Assembly (NCBI GenBank): GCA_017445025.1
Contig: JAFSVJ010000093.1
Span: forward strand, 1 to 40,913
DNA: 40,913 nt
Reading direction: 5' to 3'
Source: Abditibacteriota bacterium
Lineage (GTDB): Bacteria; Armatimonadota; UBA5829
Shown: positions 1 through 8,002 of the stretch, one piece after another
Layout of the letters: every line of letters begins with the position of its first letter
Numbering within the stretch: the stretch's first letter is position 1
Notes under the pieces: generated by a model
Told to the model about the DNA's origin: nothing
Seen by the model: only the letters and a program-made list of their open reading frames with translations
Database searches by the model: none
Made by a program: the position numbers and the translations under genes

Positions 1-230
1 CATTTTCTCGCTCCTTAACTTAAGATTTTTTTGTAGACGCATAAATTCTTAAACTCCCATTTTCTTCATAAATGTGACTTTAATAAGTTAAAGCCCCATT
101 TCTTTTGAAAACGGGGCTTATGGCACGGCTTCGCTCCGCTGTGCTTTTTATTTGCTTAACAAAAAAAATCTTGTTATGGTCGCTTCGTAAATGCTTGCGA
201 AAAATTGATCTTTTCGGTTATTTGGGATTT
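1..230 (-). repeat. Dispersed repeat of about 235 bp (copy 1)
   Basis: Read on the minus strand, this segment matches 25366-25605 of the plus strand in the same order. Shared blocks include AAATCCCAAA, ACCGAAAAGATCA, AAGCGACC, AAGCAAATAAAAAG, CCATAAGCC, TTTATGAAGAAA, TTTATGCGTCTAC and TTAAGTTA followed by GGAGCG. Identity looks moderate, with small indels. The repeat begins at the stop codon of the neighbouring acetyltransferase gene. It includes a 7-bp hairpin (arms GCACGGC and GCTGTGC, 122-144) followed by T's. In one frame both copies could encode a similar C-terminal end (IYEE..GSL..YASTKK, then TAA), so it may be decayed coding DNA. No intact gene is visible. Confidence 0.75.
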
Positions 231-752
231 CTATTTTAATCTATAACCAAACCACATTGAATAATACTTTCCATAATGGTAAAAGGCGTGGGGGATTTCT
301 CCACATTTTATGAAATCATTCTTAACAGCACATTTGATTGAGCCTTGATTTTCAACACTTGCCATATAGTAAATGCATTCTGCATTTAATTCATTAAAGG
401 CATAATCCGTTAAAACTCTTACCACTTCTGTGCCTATACCTTTTCCGTGTAAATCCTTATCACAGATTATAAGTCCTATTTCCGTGTTTCTCTTAATAGG
501 GTCAAGGTATATTAAACTGGCAACACCTATAAATTTATCTTTATAATAAATACCCCACATATATTTCAGTTCTTTCTTTGTCACCTCATTATACCACTCT
601 TCTTCTATTTCCTCAGAAAAAGCATGGTCAATGTAAATCCATCTGTTTACATCCGGGCGACTTATCCATTCTGCCATAGTGGGAATATCTTTTTTAAAAA
701 ATCTGTCTAATTTTAAGCCTTCAACATTACAAGTTATGGGTTTACCGAACAT
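231..752 (-). CDS. GNAT family N-acetyltransferase (RimJ/RimL-like)
   Basis: This 173-residue protein has the GNAT fold signature. The acetyl-CoA pyrophosphate loop (R/Q-x-x-G-x-G) is seen as HGKGIG in DKDLHGKGIGTEVVRVL, followed by a typical late segment (IYYMASVENQGSIKCAVKNDFI) in which an asparagine and a lysine-rich helix sit where RimJ-like enzymes have them. The substrate cannot be told from sequence. I chose the ATG at 752 rather than the upstream GTG at 773: the ATG overlaps the clpX stop as TAATG and has GAGGTGG seven bases upstream, while the GTG lies inside clpX. It is the last gene of the tig-clpP-clpX transcript and probably translationally coupled to clpX. It ends directly at the repeat occupying 1-230. 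Confidence 0.85.
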   Translation of the reverse strand: MFGKPITCNVEGLKLDRFFKKDIPTMAEWISRPDVNRWIYIDHAFSEEIEEEWYNEVTKKELKYMWGIYYKDKFIGVASLIYLDPIKRNTEIGLIICDKDLHGKGIGTEVVRVLTDYAFNELNAECIYYMASVENQGSIKCAVKNDFIKCGEIPHAFYHYGKYYSMWFGYRLK

Positions 753-2098
753 TATAGTATTTCCACCTCGCACTTTTTCAAAACAGCGTCTTTGGTGACA
801 ACTACCTTCTTGGCGTCTTCCACAGAAGGAGCTTTAAACATAACATCCAGCATCAAGTCTTCAATAATACTACGCAAAGCTCTTGCACCGGTCTTTCTCT
901 TAACTGCTATTTTGGCTATTTCATGAAGAGCATCGTCAGTGAACTCCAACTCAATATTATCCATAGCCAAAAGGGTCTTGTATTGCTTTATAATAGCGTT
1001 TTTCGGCTCTGTCAGTATTCTTATGAAGGCTTCTTCATCAAGGGGCTTTAAGGCGGAAATAATGGGTAATCTGCCCACAAGTTCCGGGATAATACCAAAG
1101 TGAACTATATCGTCCGGCACAATCTCATTCATAAACTCTTGTTTTTCTATTTCGGCTTTTCCCAAATTATCGGCACGATAGCCTAAGGTGTTTTGGTGAA
1201 GTCTTGTTCTTACTTTATCTTCCAATCCCACAAAGGAACCGCCACAGATAAATAGGATATTTTTGGTGTTTATGGGAATAAATTCTTGGCTCGGGTGTTT
1301 TCTGCCCCCTTGAGGAGGCACATTGGCAACAGTTCCTTCAAGGATTTTAAGGAGTGCCTGTTGAACTCCTTCTCCTGCCACATCACGGGTTATGGAGGGG
1401 TTTTCGTCTTTTCTTCCGATTTTATCTATTTCATCAATATAAATAATTCCCGTTTCAGCTTTTTTGACAACATTTTTTAGGCTTGAATGTCCGTCATCGG
1501 CAGCGTGAATCAGACGCAGAAGTATATTTTCCACATCTTCACCCACATATCCCGCTTGGGTTAGGGTTGTGGCGTCGGAAATGGCAAAGGGAACGTGAAG
1601 GATTTTGGCAAGACATTCCGCAAAGAAAGTCTTTCCGCTACCTGTAGGACCTATAAGCAAAATGTTGGACTTTTGAAGCTCCACATCGGTTTTTTTGCCT
1701 AAGGTGGCTATTCTTTTGTAATGGTTGTAGACTGCTACGGAGAGAACTTTTTTGGTTTGGTCTTGACCTATAATATATTCGGAAAGCTTATCATATATCT
1801 CTTGTGGTTTTAGGAGAGATACGGGTTCTTCGCTCGTATTTAAATCCAAATCTTCGTCAAGGTCCTCGTATTCCTCTTCATCCTCGTCCATATATGGTAT
1901 ATCTTCCTCAGATGTGTTTTTGTTTTGGATTTTACTCTGTAATTCTCGAGCCAATGATCCGGTTTTGTCTTTATTAAGTTTTTCAATACAATCTTTGCAA
2001 AGGAAAATGGGACCTATAACACTGTTATAAATCTGCCCGAATTCATTGGGGTTTTCTGTATTGAAAACCTTATCGCATAATATACAAGTGATCTCCAT
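752..2098 (-). CDS. clpX: ClpX, ATP-binding unfoldase subunit of ClpXP protease
   Basis: ClpX unfolds tagged proteins and feeds them to ClpP in the cytoplasm. The N-terminal zinc-binding domain has four cysteines (C5, C8, C34, C37). Walker A is GPTGSGKT (150-157), the pore loop GYVGED (183-188) and Walker [11 protein letters not shown] (about 218-227); the RKH pore loop (GGRKHP) and C-terminal small domain follow. At 448 residues it is somewhat longer than usual, because the linker between the zinc domain and the AAA+ module (about 60-92) is expanded and strongly acidic. The ClpP-contact loop reads LGY where IGF or LGF is common. Its ATG overlaps the clpP stop by one base (TAATG), so the two are coupled. 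Confidence 0.97.
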   Translation of the reverse strand: MEITCILCDKVFNTENPNEFGQIYNSVIGPIFLCKDCIEKLNKDKTGSLARELQSKIQNKNTSEEDIPYMDEDEEEYEDLDEDLDLNTSEEPVSLLKPQEIYDKLSEYIIGQDQTKKVLSVAVYNHYKRIATLGKKTDVELQKSNILLIGPTGSGKTFFAECLAKILHVPFAISDATTLTQAGYVGEDVENILLRLIHAADDGHSSLKNVVKKAETGIIYIDEIDKIGRKDENPSITRDVAGEGVQQALLKILEGTVANVPPQGGRKHPSQEFIPINTKNILFICGGSFVGLEDKVRTRLHQNTLGYRADNLGKAEIEKQEFMNEIVPDDIVHFGIIPELVGRLPIISALKPLDEEAFIRILTEPKNAIIKQYKTLLAMDNIELEFTDDALHEIAKIAVKRKTGARALRSIIEDLMLDVMFKAPSVEDAKKVVVTKDAVLKKCEVEIL

Positions 2099-2679
2099 TA
2101 CTTGCCTCTTTTGATTACATCGTCAATGATACCGTATTCCATAGCTTCTTCAGGGCTCATAAAGTTGTCTCTGTCAATGTCTTTGAGAACTTGTTCCACG
2201 GTTTTGCCTGTGTTTTGTGCCAAAATTTCTGCAAGAACTTGTCTGTATCTCATCATTTCTTTTACTTGAATGTCCACGTCAAGAGCTTTTCCGCTATATC
2301 CGCCGGCAACATCGTGAATCATAATTCGTGAGTGGGGGAGAGCTGTTCTTTTTCCCTTTGTTCCCGCACTTAACAGGATTGCAGCCATACTCATGGCAGT
2401 GCCTACAGCCATAGTAGCAATATCGCATTTAATAAGAGACATGGTATCGTAAATGGCAAGGCCCGCACTTACGGAACCTCCGGGAGAGTTAATATATATT
2501 TCAATATCTCTGTCCGGGTCTTCCTTTTCAAGGAAAAGCATTTGGGCTATGATAACATTGGCAACTTCGTCGTCAATTTCTTCTCCTAGGAATATAATTC
2601 TGTCTTTGAGAAGACGAGAATAAACATCGTATCGTGTTTCACCGTAAGGAGTTTTTTCAATTATAAAAGGACTTGGCAT
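2098..2679 (-). CDS. clpP: ClpP, ATP-dependent serine protease subunit
   Basis: ClpP is the tetradecameric proteolytic chamber that works with ClpX, encoded next to it. The 193-residue length fits the family. The catalytic triad falls at Ser97 (TAMSMA), His122 (RIMIH) and Asp171 (DRDNF), which is the same numbering as mature E. coli ClpP. The sequence after His is DVAGG rather than the common QP. The oligomer-forming NSPGGSV motif is at 64-70. An AGAGAGG ribosome site precedes the ATG. A hairpin with a T tract lies between tig and clpP, so clpPX may be only partly co-transcribed with tig. Confidence 0.97.
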   Translation of the reverse strand: MPSPFIIEKTPYGETRYDVYSRLLKDRIIFLGEEIDDEVANVIIAQMLFLEKEDPDRDIEIYINSPGGSVSAGLAIYDTMSLIKCDIATMAVGTAMSMAAILLSAGTKGKRTALPHSRIMIHDVAGGYSGKALDVDIQVKEMMRYRQVLAEILAQNTGKTVEQVLKDIDRDNFMSPEEAMEYGIIDDVIKRGK

Positions 2680-2697
2680 AATAAACCTCTCTTTTTG

Positions 2698-2731
2698 AAA
2701 AAGCCCCCAATGGTTTTATGGCATCGGGGGC
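2698..2731 (-). terminator. Hairpin terminator/attenuator between tig and clpP
   Basis: Read on the minus strand, a 10-bp stem (GCCCCCGATG with CATTGGGGGC, one G-T pair) is followed by TTTTT. It lies just after the tig stop and before the clpP ribosome site. As tig, clpP and clpX run in the same direction with only 66 bases here, it may act as a partial terminator that sets the ratio of Tig to ClpPX. Confidence 0.7.
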
Positions 2732-2745
2732 GAAAGTTGAGTAAA

Positions 2746-4161
2746 TTATTCTTCAGATTTTACTTCTGTTTCTTCTTTTTCAGTGTTTTCTTCAATTTGA
2801 TTTGCCATTTGTTCGGCTATGGCTTTTTCTTCGTCAAATTCTTCTTCTGTCACAACGGCGTTTTCAATAATAAAGTCCATAAACTTCTTGGAAACGATTT
2901 CGTCTTCAATCATAGTTTTGTAGTATGAATTTTTCTCAACCATTTCTTTGAAGGCTTCTAAGGTAGAGTTTCTTGCTTCAGCCTTTTCTTTTAATGAAGC
3001 TTCAATCTCTTCTTCTGTGGCTTTAATGTCTTCTGCCTTGATTATTTCACTGCCCACCAAGGATCTCTTAAGCTCAGCTTCTTCTCTTGATCTAAACTCT
3101 TTAACCATCATATCCGGGGTTAGTTGGTAAGCTTTCATATAATCTTCAACTTTCATACCTTGACCTTTAACATAGTTGGAAAATCTTTCAAAGGATTCCT
3201 TTGTTCTCTGGTCAATAATGGCGTCGGGATAGTAAACTGTGGCGTTGTCAACGATTTTCTTTAGAAGCTCGTCTTTGAACATATCCTCAAATTGCTTGTC
3301 AAAATGCTTTTGCATTTCTTCTTTGGCATAAACATTATATTCATCCATATTTTTGGGATATTCTTTACCTTCTGGAAGAGCGGGAGCACCTTTGAAAAGC
3401 TCTGCAAAAAACTCTTCGTTAATTTCAGGTGGAACATTGTGATATATGGTGCGAACTCTTATGTGGTAGTTTTTGGTTTTACCGGCAAGTTTTTCGTCTT
3501 CATAATCTGCGGGGTAGGAGGCGATAACATCCTTTTCGTCTCCTTGTTCCATTCCTATTATGGCATTATCTATATCTTCAATGCCTTCACCTAAAACAAA
3601 TCTTTGAGGTTTTGGTTTGTCTTCTTCGTCATCATTGTCTTTAACGTCTGCAAAAACATTGTCACCTTTTTCACAAGGTCTGTCTAAAACAGGGCTTATT
3701 CTTGTTTTTTGAAGAATAAATTCATCTAATTGGGCTTTAACATCTTCATCTGTGACATCTTTGTGATATTTTTTTACTTCAATTCCTTTGTAATCACCTA
3801 AGGTCACTTGGGGCTCTGTGGGGATTATAAATTTTATGGTGGCAGTGCCTTCTTCGTCGTTGTAATCAATAACATCGAAAGAACATTGGGCAAAGGGCTT
3901 TTTGCCGGAAAGTTCGATTATTTTATCAAAGTTTTTTTCAATAAATTGTTCTGCTGCGTATTCCCCTATATATTTGGGTTCCACATATTGTTTTAGGATA
4001 AACTTTGGAGCTTTTCCTTTTCGGAAACCGGGGATGTTAATTTGTTTGGCTGCGGACTTGTAGGCAGCTTTAACAGAGGATTCAAACTCTTCGCTTGAGA
4101 TTTCAATTTCAATGTTTGTTAGACATTTTTCATTAAATTCTTCTGTGTTGATAATTGTCAT
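2746..4161 (-). CDS. tig: Trigger factor, ribosome-associated chaperone
   Basis: Trigger factor binds at the ribosome exit and folds nascent chains. The ribosome-binding signature GFRKGKAP is at 45-52 in the N-terminal domain. It is followed by a divergent FKBP-like segment (about 155-245) and a helical C-terminal chaperone domain. The length of 471 residues is slightly above the roughly 430 usual for the family, with acidic additions in the FKBP domain (DDEEDKPKP) and a Glu-rich tail. A tig-clpP-clpX gene order is common in bacteria and supports the call. A short leader and three tRNA genes lie upstream on the same strand. Confidence 0.95.
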   Translation of the reverse strand: MTIINTEEFNEKCLTNIEIEISSEEFESSVKAAYKSAAKQINIPGFRKGKAPKFILKQYVEPKYIGEYAAEQFIEKNFDKIIELSGKKPFAQCSFDVIDYNDEEGTATIKFIIPTEPQVTLGDYKGIEVKKYHKDVTDEDVKAQLDEFILQKTRISPVLDRPCEKGDNVFADVKDNDDEEDKPKPQRFVLGEGIEDIDNAIIGMEQGDEKDVIASYPADYEDEKLAGKTKNYHIRVRTIYHNVPPEINEEFFAELFKGAPALPEGKEYPKNMDEYNVYAKEEMQKHFDKQFEDMFKDELLKKIVDNATVYYPDAIIDQRTKESFERFSNYVKGQGMKVEDYMKAYQLTPDMMVKEFRSREEAELKRSLVGSEIIKAEDIKATEEEIEASLKEKAEARNSTLEAFKEMVEKNSYYKTMIEDEIVSKKFMDFIIENAVVTEEEFDEEKAIAEQMANQIEENTEKEETEVKSEE

Positions 4162-4236
4162 TCTAAACCTCTCGGGATGTTAATGTTTGGTGTTTACCAA
4201 AAAAAAAGGATATAGGCAAATACCTATATCCAAAAT

Positions 4237-4312
4237 TGGAGCGGGAGACGGGACTCGAACCCGCGACATCCACCTTGGCAAGGTGGCGCTCTACCAACTG
4301 AGCTACTCCCGC
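4237..4312 (-). tRNA. tRNA-Gly (GCC)
   Basis: The cloverleaf has a seven-pair acceptor stem (GCGGGAG with CTCCCGC), a D-arm AGCTCAGTTGGTAGAGC, an anticodon loop with GCC, the T-loop GTTCGAGTC, and an encoded 3' CCA. It is the third of a minus-strand array Lys-Leu-Gly. Confidence 0.97.
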
Positions 4313-4322
4313 ATATTCTAAA

Positions 4323-4406
4323 TGGTGGGCGAGGAGAGAGTCGAACTCTCACGCCTTCCGGCACTAGTTCCTAAGACTAGCGTGTCTGCCATTCCACCAC
4401 TCGCCC
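4323..4406 (-). tRNA. tRNA-Leu (TAG)
   Basis: Class II tRNA with a long variable arm. The acceptor stem is GGGCGAG with CTCGCCC, the anticodon loop CTTAGGA gives anticodon TAG, the T-loop is GTTCGACTC, and CCA is encoded. It sits 10 bases upstream of tRNA-Gly on the transcript. Confidence 0.96.
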
Positions 4407-4430
4407 TTTTGGAACTATTTTAAAAATAAA

Positions 4431-4506
4431 TGGTAGACGATTGGGGACTCGAACCCCAGACCAATAGATTAAGAGTCTACTGCTCTACCAACTGAGCTAA
4501 TCGTCC
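4431..4506 (-). tRNA. tRNA-Lys (CTT)
   Basis: The acceptor stem is GGACGAT with ATCGTCT (first pair G-T). The D-arm is AGCTCAGTTGGTAGAGC, the anticodon loop CTCTTAA gives CTT, the T-loop is GTTCGAGTC, and CCA is encoded. It is the first gene of the tRNA array, just downstream of two promoters. Confidence 0.96.
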
Positions 4507-4553
4507 AAATCCGTCAGTCTTTTAGCAGACTGTGGTTTAAGTGTCCAATATAT

Positions 4554-4582
4554 ATTATACCACATTTTGCTAATTTTGTCAA
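4554..4582 (-). promoter_or_regulatory. Strong promoter of the tRNA array (proximal)
   Basis: On the minus strand a consensus TTGACA (4582-4577) and TATAAT (4559-4554) are separated by 17 bases, with TGTGG directly before the -10 box. It points to tRNA-Lys-Leu-Gly and possibly on into tig. Confidence 0.9.
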
Positions 4583-4649
4583 GGGTTATAAAGGGTTTTT
4601 TAAAAAAAATCTTAAAAAAACTTTGGGTCCCTAAGTTTTGGGCAATTAT

Positions 4650-4679
4650 ATTATACCACATTTCATCCCTATTTGTCAA
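4650..4679 (-). promoter_or_regulatory. Second, distal promoter of the tRNA array
   Basis: On the minus strand TTGACA (4679-4674) and TATAAT (4655-4650) are 18 bases apart, again with TGTGG before the -10 box. The two tandem promoters share the same 12-base -10 region, TGTGGTATAATA. Confidence 0.85.
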
Positions 4680-4707
4680 GACTTAAGTAAAGGTTTTTAT
4701 AAAAAAA

Positions 4708-4737
4708 TTGAATTTTACTAAAAAAAAGTGATATAAT
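4708..4737 (+). promoter_or_regulatory. Promoter of the first aldolase gene
   Basis: TTGAAT at 4708-4713 and TATAAT at 4732-4737 are 18 bases apart. An AGAGGTGG ribosome site follows before the ATG at 4762. Confidence 0.75.
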
Positions 4738-4761
4738 TATAAATGAGAAAGAGGTGGAAAT

Positions 4762-5709
4762 ATGATAATTTCAACAAAGGAATTATTTAAGCATGCTTAT
4801 GGAAAGTATGCTCTTGGTGCATATAATATAAATAATGCAGAGCAGATTATGGGTTTGTTTAAAGGCTCTATGGATTCACAAGCTCCTTTTATTATTCAAA
4901 CTTTAATGAGTGCAAGAGATTATATTAATAAAACTATGATTGAGAGAATGATAAAGGCAGCGGATGAGATTTTTCCGGAAGCGGTTTTTGCAGTTCATCT
5001 TGATCATGGCGATGAGAAAACCTGTTATGAATGTATTGACTCCGGATTTTATACTTCTGTTATGGTGGATGCTTCTTATTTACCCTTTGAAGAAAATGTG
5101 GCTATAACCAAAAGAGTTGTTAAGAAAGCTCATGAAAAGGGTGTTGCCGTTGAGGCGGAACTTGGACAACTTGGTGGTGGCGTTGAAGGTGAAAATGCGG
5201 TTGAGGAAAGTAAAGCAAAGCTTACCGATCCTAAGCAAGCTGCGGAATTTATAGAAAGAACAGGGGTAGACTCCCTTGCTTGTGCTATAGGAACCAGCCA
5301 CGGTGCATTTAAGTTTTCCGGTGAGCAAGGCCTGCATTTTGAAGTTATTGAAGAGATAGCAAGACTATGTCCGGGCTTTCCTTTGGTTATTCACGGTGCC
5401 TCCTCTGTGCCACAAGAGGAGATAAAAAGAATAAATGACGCCGGTGGAAAAATAAAGGGGGCCAAGGGTTGTGATGTAAATGAATATTTGCCTGCCGCTA
5501 AAAGGGGAGTGGCAAAGATAAATATTTATACGGACGGTATTTTGGTTTGGACCAGAGTTCACAGAGAGTTTTTCAGAGATAAACCGGAAGTTTTTGATTT
5601 TAGACCTATGGGCAAGGAATTTATGACAGAATATGCTAAATTCGTAGCCGACAGAAACACTCTCTTAGGCTCCGCCGGCCAACTCGAGGATTTGAAAAAG
5701 ACTTTGTGA
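4762..5709 (+). CDS. Class II aldolase paralogue with altered substrate-binding residues
   Basis: This 315-residue protein is about three-quarters identical by eye to the next gene product and shares the class II fructose-bisphosphate aldolase fold. The metal and catalytic residues are kept: Asp81-His82 (HLDHG), His180 (GTSH) and His211. Residues that hold the sugar phosphate in the family are changed. The S-K-G of the neighbour (48-50) is L-M-S, and the conserved N-I-D-T-D is N-I-Y-T-D (Tyr256), with Arg replaced by Ile260. It may have a different substrate, be a regulatory pseudoenzyme, or be decaying. The frame is intact and it has its own promoter. It uses ordinary AT-rich codons, unlike the second copy. 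Confidence 0.85.
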   Translation: MIISTKELFKHAYGKYALGAYNINNAEQIMGLFKGSMDSQAPFIIQTLMSARDYINKTMIERMIKAADEIFPEAVFAVHLDHGDEKTCYECIDSGFYTSVMVDASYLPFEENVAITKRVVKKAHEKGVAVEAELGQLGGGVEGENAVEESKAKLTDPKQAAEFIERTGVDSLACAIGTSHGAFKFSGEQGLHFEVIEEIARLCPGFPLVIHGASSVPQEEIKRINDAGGKIKGAKGCDVNEYLPAAKRGVAKINIYTDGILVWTRVHREFFRDKPEVFDFRPMGKEFMTEYAKFVADRNTLLGSAGQLEDLKKTL

Positions 5710-5726
5710 TTTGTGATTTTGTCCCC

Positions 5727-5781
5727 CTACAATCTTTGATTGTGGGGGGTGGCAGTTTCGTTAGAAACTGACGGGGGGATG
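5727..5781 (+). repeat. CCCCC-type double-hairpin repeat, copy 1
   Basis: The first hairpin pairs CCCCCTACAATC with GATTGTGGGGG. The second pairs CAGTTTC with GAAACTG inside GGCAGTTTCGTTAGAAACTG. The unit ends in GGGGGGATGGA. Related copies are near 11465, 13911, 18049 and 31687. Confidence 0.8.
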
Positions 5782-5842
5782 GAATTTCTGCTTTCTGTTT
5801 TTTGCTTTTCAAATTTGCAAACTTGCAAATTTGATTTGTGAT

Positions 5843-5871
5843 TTGAAAAATATTGTATTTTGTGGTATAAT
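5843..5871 (+). promoter_or_regulatory. Promoter of the second aldolase gene
   Basis: TTGAAA at 5843-5848 and TATAAT at 5866-5871 with a 17-base spacer. The -10 region reads TGTGGTATAATA, identical to both tRNA-array promoters. Confidence 0.85.
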
Positions 5872-5907
5872 ATTATATAGACAATAATTAATTTAAGAGG
5901 TTAATTT

Positions 5908-6858
5908 ATGATAGTTACAACTAAAGAGTTGTTCAAGCACGCTTACGGTAAGTATGCTCTTGGTGCATACAACATTAACAACGCCGAACAAACAATGGGT
6001 TTATTCAGAGGTTGTATAGAATCAAAGGCTCCTTTTATTATTCAAATTTCTAAAGGTGCAAGAAACTATACTAACAAAATTATGCTTGAAGGTATGATCA
6101 GAGCAGCTGACGAGATTTTCCCGGAAGCTATTTTCGCAGTTCACCTTGACCATGGTGACGAACAAACCTGTTATGACTGTATTGACTCAGGTTTCTACTC
6201 ATCAGTTATGATTGACGCTTCTTCTCTTCCTTTTGAAGAAAATGTTGCAACTACAAAGAGAGTAGTTGACGCCGCTCACGCTAAGGGAATTGCTGTTGAA
6301 GCTGAACTTGGTCAACTTGGTGGTGTTGAAGAAGATATAGCTGTTGATGAAGCAGGTGCAAAGTTAACAGACCCTAAGCAAGCAGCCGAATTTATTGCAA
6401 AGACCGGAGTTGACTCCCTTGCTTGTGCTATAGGAACCAGCCACGGTGCTTTCAAATTCTCAGGAACTCAAGGTCTTCACTTTGAAGTTATTGAAGAGAT
6501 TGCCAAACTCTGCCCCGGTTTCCCACTTGTTATGCACGGTTCTTCCTCAGTTCCTCAAGACGAAGTTGCAAGAATTAACGCTGCCGGCGGAAAGCTTGCA
6601 GGTGCTAAGGGTGTAGACGCTAACGAATATCTCCCCGCAGCTAAGAGAGGTGTTACCAAGATTAACATTGATACTGACGGTAGACTTGTTTGGACAAGAG
6701 TTCACAGAGAATTCTTTAGAGACAAACCGGAAGTATTTGACTTTAGACCAATGGGTAAAGAATTTATGGCTGAATACGCTAAATTCATCGGTTCCAGAAA
6801 CGAACTTTTAGGCTCTGCAGGTCAACTTGAAGCAGTTAGAGCTTTCTTAGGAAAGTAA
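5908..6858 (+). CDS. fba: Class II fructose-bisphosphate aldolase
   Basis: It cleaves fructose 1,6-bisphosphate to glyceraldehyde 3-phosphate and dihydroxyacetone phosphate in glycolysis, using a divalent metal. All family residues are present: Ser48 and Gly50 (ISKGA), Asp81 and zinc ligand His82 (HLDHG), His179 (GTSHG), His210, and the phosphate-binding N253-I-D255-T-D. At 316 residues it is of normal size. Many codons end in C (AAC, GAC, TTC), unlike most genes here, which suggests high expression. AAGAGG precedes the ATG and a strong hairpin terminator follows. The substrate could be another ketose bisphosphate such as tagatose bisphosphate, but the codon bias favours the housekeeping role. 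Confidence 0.9.
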   Translation: MIVTTKELFKHAYGKYALGAYNINNAEQTMGLFRGCIESKAPFIIQISKGARNYTNKIMLEGMIRAADEIFPEAIFAVHLDHGDEQTCYDCIDSGFYSSVMIDASSLPFEENVATTKRVVDAAHAKGIAVEAELGQLGGVEEDIAVDEAGAKLTDPKQAAEFIAKTGVDSLACAIGTSHGAFKFSGTQGLHFEVIEEIAKLCPGFPLVMHGSSSVPQDEVARINAAGGKLAGAKGVDANEYLPAAKRGVTKINIDTDGRLVWTRVHREFFRDKPEVFDFRPMGKEFMAEYAKFIGSRNELLGSAGQLEAVRAFLGK

Positions 6859-6870
6859 TTTATATAAAAC

Positions 6871-6902
6871 AAAAAGACGGTGTCACACCGTCTTTTTTTT
6901 TG
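6871..6902 (+). terminator. Rho-independent terminator of fba
   Basis: AGACGGTG pairs with CACCGTCT around a TCA loop, followed by eight or more T's. Confidence 0.93.
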
Positions 6903-7180
6903 TAAAAGAAACTATAATTTTAGTTTTTTGCCTTTTTTTATAGTTTTTTGTTGTTTTTTTTTAAAATTTTGTTTTTTATAATGAGATTTTAATCGTTTTT
7001 GTGTAATCTTTTTATGATTTTTCTTAATGTTTTTAAAATTCATATTGAAATTAAGGTTACATTTGCAACTTGTTCCAACAAATTTGCAAAAAAATCCTTG
7101 ACTTTATAAGAAATTATATGTTATAATAAAATTGTAAGGAAAGAACCTTATAATATAAAACAATTTAGGAGGATCATAAA
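6903..7180 (+). other. AT-rich leader region before the pilin-like gene
   Basis: About 280 bases of very AT-rich DNA with T runs on the plus strand and no credible gene. It ends with the promoter at 7098-7127 and a strong AGGAGG site. The roughly 45-base 5' leader has no structure that I recognise as a riboswitch. Confidence 0.6.
7098..7127 (+). promoter_or_regulatory. Promoter of the pilin-like gene
   Basis: TTGACT at 7098-7103 and TATAAT at 7122-7127, 18 bases apart. Confidence 0.75.
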
Positions 7181-7933
7181 ATGATCAAAATCAGAGAGGG
7201 TTTTACCCTAATCGAGTTGTTGGTTGTTATAGCAATCATTGCTATATTGGCAGCCATACTCTTCCCTGTGTTTGCACAGGCAAGAGAGAAGGCAAGAGCG
7301 GCAAGTTGTTTGTCTAACACAAAGCAGATAGGAACAGCTTTGCAACTCTACATTGACGACTATGACGAAACCTACCCCTGTGCAACAGAGTGGTCACACA
7401 GTTACTACGGTGTAGGCGACTATAATGCTTGGAACAACGGTATTCCGGGGGCATTATGGCCCTACATTAAGAACAAGGGTATTTTTTGTTGTCCCTCAGC
7501 ATCAAAGAGTTTAACAGATCCCGCAAATCAAGTTGCTGTTTCTTATACATTTAATGGTATTATTTGTGGATTATACGGAACAAATGTTGATGCTGTCAAT
7601 GGTGGAGGGTTAAGATTTGCTCCTCAAAGTATGGCAAACATTACAAGACCTTCTGAAATATTTATTAATGCAGAAATGAAGAGTGCTTCTTACAACAATT
7701 ATATTAATCCATACAGAATGGAAAATGGTGCTGTCAGAAGAAATCCGAATATTAGTCTTGTTACAGATGTTCACAACGGTGGTCAAAATCATACTTTTTG
7801 TGACGGTCACGCAAAGTTTATTAAAAACGGACAAGTTAAGATAGGTGACTTTGGTGCCTCACTTTACGGTGTAGGAAGAGATGTTTATGAAGTAGATTAT
7901 TACTTTAACTTAGGCATATCACCTGACATTTAG
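7181..7933 (+). CDS. Prepilin-type protein with H-X9-DG motif
   Basis: A 250-residue type IV pilin/pseudopilin-like protein. A short basic leader ends in Gly (REG) before [19 protein letters not shown], the classic prepilin peptidase site and hydrophobic helix. The following [14 protein letters not shown] segment is characteristic of Armatimonadota-type prepilins. Near the C-terminus [12 protein letters not shown] matches H-X9-DG exactly. Such proteins are exported to the envelope and occur in very large families; their role is mostly unknown. AGGAGG precedes the ATG and a terminator follows the TAG stop. It precedes the DUF6259 gene but is separated from it by that terminator. Confidence 0.92.
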   Translation: MIKIREGFTLIELLVVIAIIAILAAILFPVFAQAREKARAASCLSNTKQIGTALQLYIDDYDETYPCATEWSHSYYGVGDYNAWNNGIPGALWPYIKNKGIFCCPSASKSLTDPANQVAVSYTFNGIICGLYGTNVDAVNGGGLRFAPQSMANITRPSEIFINAEMKSASYNNYINPYRMENGAVRRNPNISLVTDVHNGGQNHTFCDGHAKFIKNGQVKIGDFGASLYGVGRDVYEVDYYFNLGISPDI

Positions 7934-7948
7934 TGACGATTGATAAAG

Positions 7949-7976
7949 AAAGAGGGGATTAGTCCCCTCTTTTTTA
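7949..7976 (+). terminator. Terminator of the pilin-like gene
   Basis: AGAGGGGA pairs with TCCCCTCT around TTAG, followed by TTTTT. It sits before the true start of the next gene. Confidence 0.92.
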
Positions 7977-8002
7977 AAACAAAAAGAGTAAAGGAAGCTA
8001 AA

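Noticed and set aside
7940..8002. Upstream start for the DUF6259-like gene
   Set aside because: The in-frame start lies in the terminator of the previous gene and adds residues before an obvious signal peptide; the ATG at 8003 has its own ribosome site.
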